DNA of 64,000 bases from an uncultured Erythrobacter sp. (GTDB lineage Bacteria > Pseudomonadota > Alphaproteobacteria > Sphingomonadales > Sphingomonadaceae). The notes beneath the pieces were generated by a model. It had not been told where the DNA came from. It saw only the letters and a program-made list of their open reading frames with translations, and searched no databases. Below are positions 36,841 to 46,042 of the stretch, one piece after another. Location of the stretch: contig CANNCZ010000001.1 in NCBI GenBank assembly GCA_947503275.1, forward strand, positions 1,178,001 through 1,242,000, written 5' to 3'. Numbering within the stretch: the stretch's first letter is position 1; each line of letters begins with the position of its first letter. Made by a program: the position numbers and the translations under genes.

Positions 36841-38382
36841 TCAACTTTGCAAACCCGCAGCTTCCATCAACGCCATCGTACTTGGGTCGAAATCACCCTC
36901 ACCACTATCGATGGATTTTGCCATAGCCTTACCTAGTTCGACACCGAATTGGTCGAAGGGATTGATGCCCATCAGCACCGCTCCAGCAAAGGTGCGGTGC
37001 TCGTGGAACGCTATCAGCGCACCCAATGTCGCCGCATCGCAGTCATCAAGCAGGAACATCGCCGATGGCCGGTCGCCGGGATAATGCCGTGCCAAATCAT
37101 CAGACGCCTTGCCCGCCATTAGCGCCGCCCCTTGCGCGAGGCAGTTCATCAACAAGCTTTTGTGGTGTGCAGGCGCAAGATCATCGCCGGGCGCAATACT
37201 TGCAATAAAGTCGACCGGTACAAGATGCGTGCCCTGATGCAAAAGCTGGAACACCGCGTGTTGCGCGTCGGTCCCCACCCCGCCCCATGTAATAGCGGCA
37301 GTTGGCTGATCGACGGGTTTGCCATCGGCGGTCGCGCTCTTGCCGTTGGACTCCATTTCCAGCTGTTGCAGATAGTCGGGCAGCAGAGCCAGCCGTTCGT
37401 CATAGGCGAACACAGCGCGCGTCTGACAACCGCGGACCCGCGCGTAGTAGAGATCGCCAAAGGCCGCGAGCAGAGGCGCATTGGCACGCCCATCAGCCTC
37501 ACGAAAATGGGTGTCGATCGCTAGCGCACCTGTCAGGAATGCGCGAAAATCCTCCATCCCCACCGCCAAGGCGAGCGGAAAACCGATGCTGGACCACAAC
37601 GAATATCGCCCACCTACGCTTTCGGGAAAGGGCAGGATGCGCGTTTCATCCACGCCCCATTCGACCGCACCCTCTGGATTGGCGGTCAAAGCGACAACCC
37701 GGCCGCCCGGATCATCAACACTATTCTCACCGAGCCATTTCAGCGCGCTTGTCGCGTTGGTCATCGTCTCTGTGGTGGTGAACGTCTTCGAGGCAATCGC
37801 GATCATAGTTGTCGCCGGATCGCAGGCCGCAAAGGCTTGCTCCAACGCGAGGCCATCAATGTTGGAGACGACATGCACATCAACCAATTTGAGGTCGCGA
37901 GTTAGAGCATCGACCGCCAATTGCGGACCCAAGGCCGATCCGCCAATGCCAATATGGATCAGGTGCTTAACCGGGCCCAGAGCGCCTTCGTGGATGGCCT
38001 CGACCAGCATTCCCATCCGGGCAAGCAGCGCCTCACCCTCTTCGACATCGGCCTCTGTCCCGCTGCCTCGCATCGCGCCATGGGTCGCCGCGCGTCCCTC
38101 GGTCGGGTTGACGATACCCCCGTCGAACAACGCCGCGCGTGCACCCGCAAAGCCCGTCGCTTCGCACAGTTCCTCAAATGCATCGAGCGCCGGATCGTCT
38201 AAATGCGTCTTTGACCAATCGAGCAGCATACCCATCGGACCAAATTCGCCCAGATCAAACTCCAGCCGCTGACTGAGTTTTGCTACCCTCTCCTCGTCGC
38301 TTGCGAACAGTTCGGCAAGACTTGGTTGCGGCAGGCCCTTCAGGCGCTCCCAAATGGCGGTGATCGTTGCAGTCTTAGTCAT
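36841..38382 (-). CDS. pgi: Glucose-6-phosphate isomerase
   Basis: A 513-residue enzyme of glycolysis/gluconeogenesis. It has the phosphosugar-isomerase motifs IGIGGSALGPQLA, SKTFTTTETM, and FPESVGGRYSLWSSIG. The start is ATG 38382 (MTKTATITAIWERL); the open frame runs 60 codons further but overlaps the lepB start region and lacks homologous character. Confidence 0.97.
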   Translation of the reverse strand: MTKTATITAIWERLKGLPQPSLAELFASDEERVAKLSQRLEFDLGEFGPMGMLLDWSKTHLDDPALDAFEELCEATGFAGARAALFDGGIVNPTEGRAATHGAMRGSGTEADVEEGEALLARMGMLVEAIHEGALGPVKHLIHIGIGGSALGPQLAVDALTRDLKLVDVHVVSNIDGLALEQAFAACDPATTMIAIASKTFTTTETMTNATSALKWLGENSVDDPGGRVVALTANPEGAVEWGVDETRILPFPESVGGRYSLWSSIGFPLALAVGMEDFRAFLTGALAIDTHFREADGRANAPLLAAFGDLYYARVRGCQTRAVFAYDERLALLPDYLQQLEMESNGKSATADGKPVDQPTAAITWGGVGTDAQHAVFQLLHQGTHLVPVDFIASIAPGDDLAPAHHKSLLMNCLAQGAALMAGKASDDLARHYPGDRPSAMFLLDDCDAATLGALIAFHEHRTFAGAVLMGINPFDQFGVELGKAMAKSIDSGEGDFDPSTMALMEAAGLQS

Positions 38383-38431
38383 TGGGCAAACCCCTTTGCG
38401 CTCAGCTATTGCGCGAGTAAGGGGAGCGGTG

Positions 38432-39301
38432 ATGGATGTTAAGACCCAAACTGAAAGCGCCGCAGCCGCGTCCCCCGATATTGCTGCCCCCGCTGCAACT
38501 GCTCCCGAAGCCTCGGTAGAGGAGAAGGAAAGCTTTGGCAGTTTCCTATGGTTCCTCGCCAAATTGCTGATCGCGGTGCTAATTTTCCGCAGCTTCGTGT
38601 TCTCGCCCTTCTCAATCCCGTCGGAGAGTATGCTGCCCCGGTTGATGAATGGCGATTATCTGCTGGCGGCAAAGTGGCCATATGGTGCGTCAAAATACTC
38701 TCTGCCCTTCAACGCGCCTTTGATCCCGGGGCGGATTTTGGCGAGTGAGCCTGAGCATGGCGATATTGCCATCTTCAAACACCCCATCGACAAGACCGAC
38801 TATATTAAGCGTGTGATCGGCCTGCCCGGCGACAGCGTGGCGATGGTCGATGGGCAAATTATGCTGAATGGCGAATTGGTCGAGCGCGTGCCTATTGATG
38901 ATCTTTTGGTACCGATGTCGGTCAACACATCATGCGCATGGGGCGGCGAAGAGACCACCAATGCGGCAGGTGATCCCGCTTGCCGCTACACTCGGTTCCG
39001 CGAAACCCTGCCCAATGGTGTGACCTATGACGTGCTCGATTTCGGCAATGTTCCATCGGACAGCTTTGCGCCCAAGATCATCGCAGAAGGCGAAATGTTT
39101 GTCTTAGGCGATAACCGCGACAATTCGCGCGACAGCCGCTTTGAAGCGCGCAGCGGCGACGCGGTCGGGATCGTTTCCCAAGACCTCTTGGTCGGCGAGG
39201 CCGCAATTATCATGTGGTCGACCGATGGCAGCGCGGAATGGATCAACCCGATTAGCTGGTTCACCGCTGCACGCTGGGACCGGATAGGCGGCACATTGTG
39301 A
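38432..39301 (+). CDS. lepB: Signal peptidase I
   Basis: A 289-residue inner-membrane protease that cleaves secretory signal peptides. After an Ala/Pro-rich N-terminus comes one membrane helix (about 38-56) and the catalytic site PSESMLPRL (Ser66) with the general base Lys126 in DYIKRVIGLPGD and GDNRDNSRDSR near the end. ATG 38432 follows GGGGAG and is preferred over the upstream in-frame start. It leads the lepB-rnc-era operon. Confidence 0.96.
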   Translation: MDVKTQTESAAAASPDIAAPAATAPEASVEEKESFGSFLWFLAKLLIAVLIFRSFVFSPFSIPSESMLPRLMNGDYLLAAKWPYGASKYSLPFNAPLIPGRILASEPEHGDIAIFKHPIDKTDYIKRVIGLPGDSVAMVDGQIMLNGELVERVPIDDLLVPMSVNTSCAWGGEETTNAAGDPACRYTRFRETLPNGVTYDVLDFGNVPSDSFAPKIIAEGEMFVLGDNRDNSRDSRFEARSGDAVGIVSQDLLVGEAAIIMWSTDGSAEWINPISWFTAARWDRIGGTL

Positions 39302-39999
39302 GCGCTCTGAGCCCCGACACCCGCCAATGGCTCATCGAAACCGGCTTTGCGGTCAGGAATGAAGCGGTGTGGCTGGAGGCGCTGACCCATGGCAGCTTCA
39401 ATTCCTCGCACACCACGGCAAGTGACGCTGATGACCCTAAGGATTACCAACGCCTTGAATTCCTAGGCGACCGAGTGCTGGGTCTGTCGGTGGCAAGCTG
39501 GCTCTACAGCGCAAGCAACAGCCACGAGGGGCAGCTTTCCCAGCGCCTCAACGCCCTAGTCAGCGGCGCGACTTGCGCGCGGATCGCCCGCCAAATCGGT
39601 CTGTCGGATCACATCCTGCTTGGCAAACAGGCGCGCGAAGATGGCGGAGCGGATAGCGACAATATCCTCGGTGATGTGATGGAGGCCGTTATTGGCGCGC
39701 ACTTCATCGACAATGGCTATGACAGCGCGCGCGATTGCATTTACCGGCTTTGGGAAGGCGAGCTTGGCGGGGACGCTGGCAAAGCAAAACACCCCAAAAG
39801 CGCCTTGCAAGAATGGGCCGCCGGCAACAGGCGCGCCATGCCGGAGTATTCGGTAAAAGGCCGATCGGGGCCCGACCATGCATCGCGCTTTACCGTCGAG
39901 GTCAGCATCAAAAATGTCGGGTCCGCAGAGGCTACGGCATCGAGCAAAAGCGAGGCTGAAAAGCTCGCAGCACATGCGTTTTTGGAGGAATTTGGGTGA
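39298..39999 (+). CDS. rnc: Ribonuclease III
   Basis: A 233-residue double-strand RNA endonuclease. It has the signature RLEFLGDRVLGL and GDVMEAVIGAHFID for the catalytic metal sites, and a C-terminal dsRNA-binding domain. GTG 39298 overlaps the lepB stop in GTGA. It processes rRNA precursors. Confidence 0.97.
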   Translation: MSALSPDTRQWLIETGFAVRNEAVWLEALTHGSFNSSHTTASDADDPKDYQRLEFLGDRVLGLSVASWLYSASNSHEGQLSQRLNALVSGATCARIARQIGLSDHILLGKQAREDGGADSDNILGDVMEAVIGAHFIDNGYDSARDCIYRLWEGELGGDAGKAKHPKSALQEWAAGNRRAMPEYSVKGRSGPDHASRFTVEVSIKNVGSAEATASSKSEAEKLAAHAFLEEFG

Positions 40000-40904
40000 G
40001 TGAAAGTGAAGCGCCTACACAATGCGGCGTAGTCGCCGTTATTGGCGCGCCGAATGCCGGCAAATCGACCTTGGTCAACCAGTTGGTGGGCCAAAAGGTC
40101 GCCATCACCAGCGCCAAGGCGCAAACAACGCGGGCCAAAATGCTGGGCATCGCGCTCAATGGCCCGGTGCAAATGATCCTGGTCGACACACCTGGCATCT
40201 TTGCCCCGCGCAGACGGCTCGATCGGGCCATGGTCAGCGCGGCGTGGGAAGGCGCAGAGGCGGCCGATGCGATCCTGCTCATTGTGGACCCGATCAAACA
40301 GCGACGGCACGAATTGATCCCGTTGTTGGAGGCGTTGGAAAAGCGGCCAGAAAAGAAGATCCTCGTTCTCAACAAAGTCGACCGCGCGAAGAAAGAACCG
40401 CTTTTGGCGCTCGCGCAGGAATTGGGTGAGCGGCTGTCATTTGAGGAAATCTACTTCATCTCTGCTCTGACCGGCGACGGTGTGGCAGAGATGAAAGATG
40501 CGCTCTCTGGTCTGATGCCGAAGGGAGTGTGGATGTACCCAGAGGATCAGGTTTCCGACGCCTCTGAACGCCTGCTTGCGGCAGAGATCACCCGCGAACA
40601 ACTCTATTCACAGCTGCACGAGGAACTGCCCTACGACACCGCCGTACGCCCAGAGCAGTACAAGACGCGGCCCGATGGCAGTTTAGAAATCCACCAGCAA
40701 ATCGTCGTCACCCGCGACAGTCAAAAACCGATCGTGTTGGGCAAAGGCGGTCAGAAAATCAAAGCCATAGGCGCAGCAGCCCGCGCCGAACTGTCAGAGA
40801 TTTTGGGTGTGAAAGTGCATCTGTTCCTGCACGTCAAACACTCCGAAGGGTGGAGCGACGACAAAGAAGTGTTTGAGGAAATGGGGCTAGATTGGGTTAA
40901 GTGA
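39996..40904 (+). CDS. era: GTPase Era
   Basis: A 302-residue GTPase needed for 30S ribosome maturation. G1 GAPNAGKST (17-25), G3 DTPGI, G4 NKVD and a C-terminal KH domain with VLGKGGQKIKAIG are all present. GTG 39996 overlaps the rnc stop (GTGA). Confidence 0.98.
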   Translation: MSESEAPTQCGVVAVIGAPNAGKSTLVNQLVGQKVAITSAKAQTTRAKMLGIALNGPVQMILVDTPGIFAPRRRLDRAMVSAAWEGAEAADAILLIVDPIKQRRHELIPLLEALEKRPEKKILVLNKVDRAKKEPLLALAQELGERLSFEEIYFISALTGDGVAEMKDALSGLMPKGVWMYPEDQVSDASERLLAAEITREQLYSQLHEELPYDTAVRPEQYKTRPDGSLEIHQQIVVTRDSQKPIVLGKGGQKIKAIGAAARAELSEILGVKVHLFLHVKHSEGWSDDKEVFEEMGLDWVK

Positions 40905-41063
40905 ACTAAAAGACTGGTTCGCAAGTACTTCGATTGGACTAGATCATTCAATCAAACTTCTAAAAGAACCATTCTATCGATTTCACCCCGTCCATAATTG
41001 ACGAATCACTTTTAATAGGCCCATCAAACGCGGCGACAGGGGCTTCGTAGAGTGGAGTAAGTC

Positions 41064-41264
41064 ATGAAAAAACTAAGTATAGTTTTCGCAGGATTGTTGG
41101 CGGCTGCAACCATCAATAGCACGCCCGCCAATGCTAATCCTTCAAGCTGCCTTATCGATTATATAAATGCTGTCGAAGCTTGCGGCGATGACACCAGTTG
41201 CGTCGGCGATGCTGGCTTAGCATTCTTGCTTTGCGAAGCAACCGAGCCCCCCTTCCCCGAGTAA
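41064..41264 (+). CDS. Small exported cysteine-containing protein
   Basis: A 66-residue protein: signal peptide (MKKLSIVFAGLLAAATINS..., cleavage likely after ANA), then about 41 mature residues with four cysteines (SSCLID, EACGDD, TSCVGD, LLCEAT) and an acidic tail. It has its own upstream region of about 160 bases and is followed by a strong hairpin. No family recognised. Confidence 0.65.
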   Translation: MKKLSIVFAGLLAAATINSTPANANPSSCLIDYINAVEACGDDTSCVGDAGLAFLLCEATEPPFPE

Positions 41265-41284
41265 AGCGTATAATCCAAACTCCA

Positions 41285-41318
41285 AAGCCCAGTGCGCGTA
41301 CTATCGCGCGCTGGGCTT
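41285..41318. terminator. Long hairpin after the small exported protein gene
   Basis: A 14-bp stem with one G-U pair (41285-41298 with 41305-41318) and a 6-base loop. The T tract is weak on either strand, so termination is likely but not certain. Confidence 0.65.
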
Positions 41319-41380
41319 AGATTTGCAGCAATTTCCATTCATTTGACCCGAAGCTTCGGTCGTCTTTGCAGACGTCGCTC

Positions 41381-41563
41381 TTACCGCTTCTTAGCAATCT
41401 TGATCTTTTGCTGTTTCGCGAACGTCTTGGTCGAATCCTCGCTTCGCCCCAGAGCCTTGGCGATCTGCTTCAGACCCTGCCCTTTGGACGCGAGCAAGCG
41501 CAAGCGGCCCGCTTCTTCGGCGTTCCACGGTTGTTTGTGACGTTCAAAATGTTCTTTGCCCAT
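41381..41563 (-). CDS. Small Lys/Arg-rich helix-turn-helix-like protein
   Basis: A 60-residue basic protein: WNAEEAGRLRLLASKGQGL followed by IAKALGRSEDSTKTFAKQQK, which looks like a short Myb- or GcrA-type helix-turn-helix. It probably binds DNA. No larger domain is present and I cannot name it. It sits alone, convergent with the small exported protein gene. Confidence 0.6.
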   Translation of the reverse strand: MGKEHFERHKQPWNAEEAGRLRLLASKGQGLKQIAKALGRSEDSTKTFAKQQKIKIAKKR

Positions 41564-41605
41564 GGAGCATGGGCCTAGCGCAGGCGATCAGCCTTGGCGA
41601 GTGCG

Positions 41606-42115
41606 CTATTTCTTGGCGATCCGTTCCAGTTTCGCACGCAATGCCGCCTCATCGAAGGGTTTGACGATGTAGTCATCTGCGCCTGCGCGAATGCCTTTGT
41701 TCACATCGGCTGCGGTGCCTTTGGAGGTACAGAACACCACCGTTGGCGGCTTGGGCGTGGGAATTGCGCGCAATTGCGTCACAAATTCCAGCCCGTCCAT
41801 CTCCGGCATGTTCCAATCGGTCAGGATAAGGCGCGGCATGGCGCGTTTGCACCGGGCGAGCGCCTCTTGGCCGTCTTGTGCCTCAATCGGAACATAGCCG
41901 AGACTGCGCACGATTTTGGAGGAAACTTTGCGTATCACGCGGCTGTCATCCACGATGAGGCAAACATTTGCTACTGCCTGACGCGCTTCCGCCACCTTTT
42001 CGCCGTCGCGCATGGCTTTGGCTGCACGCACGATGGCGTCGGTATCGGTCTCGTCAGTGTCGCTGGCGTCGGCTTGTAGAGCAATTGTCTGCTCCACATC
42101 CTCCGGAGTATCCAC
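41606..42115 (-). CDS. CheY-like response regulator with N-terminal extension
   Basis: A 169-residue protein. After an acidic N-terminal extension (about residues 1-48) comes a complete receiver domain: LIVDDSR, the phospho-acceptor aspartate in LILTDWNMPEMDG, Thr/Ser in FCTSKG and the lysine in YIVKPF. No output domain follows. The GTG at 42115 is preceded by GGAAGG at 7 bases; the frame stays open without an ATG for about 130 bases further upstream. The partner kinase is not obvious. Confidence 0.85.
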   Translation of the reverse strand: MDTPEDVEQTIALQADASDTDETDTDAIVRAAKAMRDGEKVAEARQAVANVCLIVDDSRVIRKVSSKIVRSLGYVPIEAQDGQEALARCKRAMPRLILTDWNMPEMDGLEFVTQLRAIPTPKPPTVVFCTSKGTAADVNKGIRAGADDYIVKPFDEAALRAKLERIAKK

Positions 42116-42237
42116 TTCGGTGCCTTCCGGAACATGCGGTTCGCGTTCGCCTAAGCTTTGCGCATCGGCGAGCCGTTCGGCCAGTGTCTTGCCCTCAAGT
42201 GGTCCCGCTTTGCGGTGCGGACCGACATTGCGTTTGA

Positions 42238-42597
42238 TTAGATTTTGAATGGTTCGGACTCCCCTGCGAGCGAGGCAAAGGCGCCTTCATATTGCAGCCC
42301 ATCATCATGCTCTTGCCCATGATCGGTGAGGCCGTCGGATGGGGTGGTGGCAGATTGAAAGATGGGATCATCCGATCTGGCACTCGCTGACTCGTCCGGG
42401 GTCATGCAAACATGCAGGTATGGCATCCAGATGTCGCCATATTCTGCCTTTTGATACCACACATCTAGGACATCATAACTGGCCCAGATCCCGTCGGGTT
42501 CGCGCAGTCGCAGCCCTTCGCCAATGCGCGGAACTGCGGCAAAGCGGACCCGCTCTTGCGTTTGGTGAGTCTCGTTTTGGACTTCGATTTCGATCAC
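42238..42597 (-). CDS. Hypothetical 119-residue soluble protein
   Basis: A conserved-looking N-terminal part (VRFAAVPRIGEGLRLREPDG, SYDVLDVWYQKAEYGDIWMPYLHV) suggests a small beta-barrel; the rest is acidic and probably disordered. I considered a PilZ domain, but the RxxxR and D/NxSxxG motifs are missing. It is transcribed ahead of the receiver protein gene and may share an operon with it. Confidence 0.65.
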   Translation of the reverse strand: MIEIEVQNETHQTQERVRFAAVPRIGEGLRLREPDGIWASYDVLDVWYQKAEYGDIWMPYLHVCMTPDESASARSDDPIFQSATTPSDGLTDHGQEHDDGLQYEGAFASLAGESEPFKI

Positions 42598-42687
42598 GGT
42601 GTTTTATCCCTGGCTCACACCTGAGATAATCGACAATGATAAACGAATTGCCAACGCGCGAACGCTTCGCGAAAATTGCCCTACGAA

Positions 42688-45258
42688 CTAGCTCTTAGCA
42701 GGCGCCTTTTTCGCTGGCGCTTTCTTCTTCGCCGCTGCTTTCTTGGGAGTCGCCTTTTTCTTTGGCGCTGCCTTTTTGCGCTTTTTCTTCGCCGGCCCCT
42801 TTGCCGCACGCGCATCAATCAATTCGATGGCTTGCGCCGCCTCGACGTCCTCCGGCTTCACATCTTTTGGGATGGTCGCGTTGGTGGTGCCGTCAGTGAC
42901 ATAGGGGCCGTAACGACCCGGCATTACCTTGATCTCGCCGCCGCTGGTTGGGTGCTCGCCCAGCGTCTTAATCGGTTCTGCCTTGCCGCGGCTACCACCT
43001 TTGCGGTTTGCGGCCTCTGCGAGCAGCGTCACCGCTGCGTTCATGCCTGTCTCGAACACGTCGCGCGTGCTGGTCAGCTTGGCATATTTGCCATCGTGGC
43101 GCAGATACGGACCATAGCGACCAATCGCCGCTTCAATCTCATTGCCGGTTTCCGGGTGCGCACCGATAATGCGGGGCAGATCGAGCAGCTTAACCGCCCA
43201 TTCCAAGTCGAAATCGTCAAGGTCTTTGGGGATGGAGGCGCGCTTTTTCTTATCCTCGTGCTCCATCTCAACATATGGGCCAAAGCGGCCCGATTTGCGA
43301 TGGATGTCCTCGCCCGTTTCGGGATGCTGGCCCATCACGCCATCGGCGCTGCCATCATCCCCTTCGCCGCCCGGTTGGGCAAAGCGGCGGGTGTATTTGC
43401 ATTCAGGATAATTCTGACAGGCGATAAAGGCACCAAAGCGTCCCCCGCGCAGCGAAATTCGGCCACCTTCGCGTCCTTCGGTTTCGCATAGGGGACAGTG
43501 GCGCGGATCCTTGCCATCTTCGCGGTCTGGGAAGAGATAGTCGGAAAGGTATTCGTCCAGAACCTCAGTGACCTCGGACGGCAACTTCTCCATTACCTCT
43601 TCGGTCTTGGGTTTGAAATCCTTCCAGAATTTCGCCAGCAAAGCTTTGTAATCCTCGCGCCCATCGGACACGGTATCAAGTTCATCCTCCATCCCTGCGG
43701 TGAAGTCATAGGCGACATAGGTGGGAAAGAAGCGTTCAAGGAACGCTGTAAGAAGTCGACCCGATTCCTCTGCGAAGAAACGATTTTTCTCCATCCGCAC
43801 ATAGTCACGGTCGCGCAATGTCTGAATTGTCGAGGCATATGTCGAAGGGCGGCCAATACCGAGCTCTTCGAGCCGTTTGACTAGCGAAGCTTCGGAGAAA
43901 CGCGGCGGTGGCTGAGTGAAGTGCTGCGTCGCCTCTACGCCCTTCTTCGCAGGCGCATCGCCTTTGTTCATGGAGGGCAGCAGGCCATCGTCATCATCGT
44001 CGGATTTGTCATCAAATCCTTCCTGATACACCGCAAAAAAGCCGGGGAACTTGATAACCTGGCCCGTCGCCCGCAACTCATGCTGGCCTGTCGCATCAAG
44101 CATCGTCACCGTGGTCCGCTCCAATTGCGCAGCGGCCATTTGGCTCGCCATGGCGCGCTTGAAGATCAGCGAATAGAGTTTTGCCTCATCGCCAGAGCCT
44201 GCCCCATCCTGTTTGAAATTGGTCGGGCGGATCGCTTCGTGCGCTTCCTGCGCGTTCTTGGCTTTCGTACTATAAAAGCGCGGTTTTTCAGGGCGGTATT
44301 CGGTTGCAAAGCGCTCTTCAATCGCATCTCGCGCGGCCATAATCGCGCTCATGTCCATCTGCACGCCGTCGGTCCGCATGTAAGTGATCGCGCCTGCTTC
44401 ATAGAGCGACTGCGCGCATCGCATAGTGTGGCTGGCAGAGAAACCAAGCTTACGAGCGGCCTCCTGTTGCATGGTCGATGTTGTGAAAGGCGGTGACGGA
44501 TTGCGTTTGAGCGGCTTTGTCTCAACGCCCTCGACCGTAAAGCGGCCCCCTTCAACGGCGGCTTTTGCCTCCATCGCAATGCCTTCCTTGCCGAGCGAGA
44601 GCTTGTCCAGCTTCTCTCCCTTGAACCGAACCAATCGCGCGTCGAACGCGGTGCCATCATGCTCCATCTTCGCGAGCACTGACCAATATTCGTCGGGCTT
44701 GAACGCTTCGATCTCACGTTCCCGATCAACGATCAGCCGCAAGGCCACCGACTGCACCCGGCCCGCGGACTTTGCACCCGGCAGCTTGCGCCAAAGTACC
44801 GGCGACAGGGTAAACCCAAACAGATAATCAAGCGCGCGGCGGCCCAGATAAGCATCGATCAAGGGCTGATCCAGCTCACGCGGAGCGGCCATAGCCTCTG
44901 TCACGGCCTTCTTCGTGATCGAGTTGAAAGTCACTCGGTCAACCTTGGTCGGTAGGCGCTTGCGCTTTCTCAAAAGCTCTTGAACATGCCAGCTAATCGC
45001 CTCCCCTTCACGGTCAGGGTCGGTCGCGAGCACAAGGCGGCTCGCATCCTTGGCCGCGTCCGCAATCTCTTTAAAGCGGCTCTGCTTGTCGCGATACAAT
45101 TCCCAATCCATCGCGAAATCCTCATCCGGTCGGACACTGCCATCCTTAGGCGGCAGATCGCGGACGTGACCGTATGAGGCGAGAACCTTAAAGTCGGCGC
45201 CCAGATATTTCTCGATAGTCTTCGCCTTGGCGGGCGATTCAACGATGACAAGCTGCAT
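42688..45258 (-). CDS. topA: DNA topoisomerase I
   Basis: An 856-residue type IA topoisomerase that relaxes negative supercoils. The Toprim domain begins LVIVESPAKAKTIEKYLG, the catalytic tyrosine is in AITYMRTDGV, and a zinc-ribbon (CPLCETEG...CQNYPECKYTRRF) follows. Several toprim-C repeats (GPYV/GPYL segments) are present. The last 40 residues are a Lys/Ala/Pro tail that probably binds DNA, as in other alphaproteobacterial TopA. Confidence 0.97.
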   Translation of the reverse strand: MQLVIVESPAKAKTIEKYLGADFKVLASYGHVRDLPPKDGSVRPDEDFAMDWELYRDKQSRFKEIADAAKDASRLVLATDPDREGEAISWHVQELLRKRKRLPTKVDRVTFNSITKKAVTEAMAAPRELDQPLIDAYLGRRALDYLFGFTLSPVLWRKLPGAKSAGRVQSVALRLIVDREREIEAFKPDEYWSVLAKMEHDGTAFDARLVRFKGEKLDKLSLGKEGIAMEAKAAVEGGRFTVEGVETKPLKRNPSPPFTTSTMQQEAARKLGFSASHTMRCAQSLYEAGAITYMRTDGVQMDMSAIMAARDAIEERFATEYRPEKPRFYSTKAKNAQEAHEAIRPTNFKQDGAGSGDEAKLYSLIFKRAMASQMAAAQLERTTVTMLDATGQHELRATGQVIKFPGFFAVYQEGFDDKSDDDDDGLLPSMNKGDAPAKKGVEATQHFTQPPPRFSEASLVKRLEELGIGRPSTYASTIQTLRDRDYVRMEKNRFFAEESGRLLTAFLERFFPTYVAYDFTAGMEDELDTVSDGREDYKALLAKFWKDFKPKTEEVMEKLPSEVTEVLDEYLSDYLFPDREDGKDPRHCPLCETEGREGGRISLRGGRFGAFIACQNYPECKYTRRFAQPGGEGDDGSADGVMGQHPETGEDIHRKSGRFGPYVEMEHEDKKKRASIPKDLDDFDLEWAVKLLDLPRIIGAHPETGNEIEAAIGRYGPYLRHDGKYAKLTSTRDVFETGMNAAVTLLAEAANRKGGSRGKAEPIKTLGEHPTSGGEIKVMPGRYGPYVTDGTTNATIPKDVKPEDVEAAQAIELIDARAAKGPAKKKRKKAAPKKKATPKKAAAKKKAPAKKAPAKS

Positions 45259-45331
45259 GGTAGAGGTCTGATTTCCTTACACGTGTACGTACGCGCGAGA
45301 GTGGGGCCGGAATCGGAAAGGCGTCAAGTAA

Positions 45332-46021
45332 CTATTCGAAAACTGCCACCAACGCGTCTTCAGAATCGCCCAACGCCCGATAGGCAGTAACCGAAAGGCC
45401 CAATAGCATCACCGGCAAAAGGTGGAAGATGATCCAGGTGAATGCGGTCAACCCATTCGAAACACCGCCCAGTCCCGTGCTGTAGAGCGCACTCGCAATC
45501 CCCCCTGACAATGCGGTGATCAGAAAGAACAGCCCAACCCATATGAGCCAGATGACACCGTACGCGATCGACAAAGGCAACAGATTCTGGTCGCTCGCCC
45601 GCCAGCTCGCGCCGATCGCGTCGAACAGCTTGTTCTCCTCATCGACCAGATAGGCCGGCGCCATAATCCATTTCGCCCCGAGCAAGATGCCGGGGATCAC
45701 AAAAATCGAAAACCCAATGTAGAGCCCAAAGCCAAGCAGCAAGGCCATGCAGAACAACAAGACCGTTTGCTGAGCGGCGTTGTCGCCTAGCCCTTGTTGG
45801 CCGAGCGCTGCGCGAAAAAGCCAGTATTGGCCGACGAAATAGCCGACAGTGGTCGCCAAGGTGATAGGCAGCGCGAGGACACCGAGGAAGTCTGACATAA
45901 CCCCGGCCGCGATGAACAATGCGAAATAGATTGCGAGCTCGCGCTTTATCGCAACCAACTCTTCAAAAGTTCCCGAAAGTAATTGCCCGGCACTCACTTG
46001 CCGCGTCTGGACATAAGCCAT
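45332..46021 (-). CDS. Hypothetical multi-pass membrane protein
   Basis: A 229-residue protein with about six membrane helices and short loops (AIYFALFIAAGVMSDFLG, LLFCMALLLGFGLYIGFSIF, AYGVIWLIWVGLFFLI, and others). The middle segment GILLGAKWIMAPAYLVDEE resembles YciC/DUF-type membrane proteins. It lies 21 bases after the dprA stop, so it is likely co-transcribed. Function unknown. Confidence 0.75.
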   Translation of the reverse strand: MAYVQTRQVSAGQLLSGTFEELVAIKRELAIYFALFIAAGVMSDFLGVLALPITLATTVGYFVGQYWLFRAALGQQGLGDNAAQQTVLLFCMALLLGFGLYIGFSIFVIPGILLGAKWIMAPAYLVDEENKLFDAIGASWRASDQNLLPLSIAYGVIWLIWVGLFFLITALSGGIASALYSTGLGGVSNGLTAFTWIIFHLLPVMLLGLSVTAYRALGDSEDALVAVFE

Positions 46022-46042
46022 GCGCTTGTCCGTACCCCTTAT

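Noticed and set aside
42238..42597. PilZ (c-di-GMP) domain protein
   Set aside because: The RxxxR and D/NxSxxG motifs are missing.
42688..42810. Tandem repeat near 42.7 kb
   Set aside because: It encodes the Lys/Ala/Pro tail of TopA; the repetition follows from amino acid composition.
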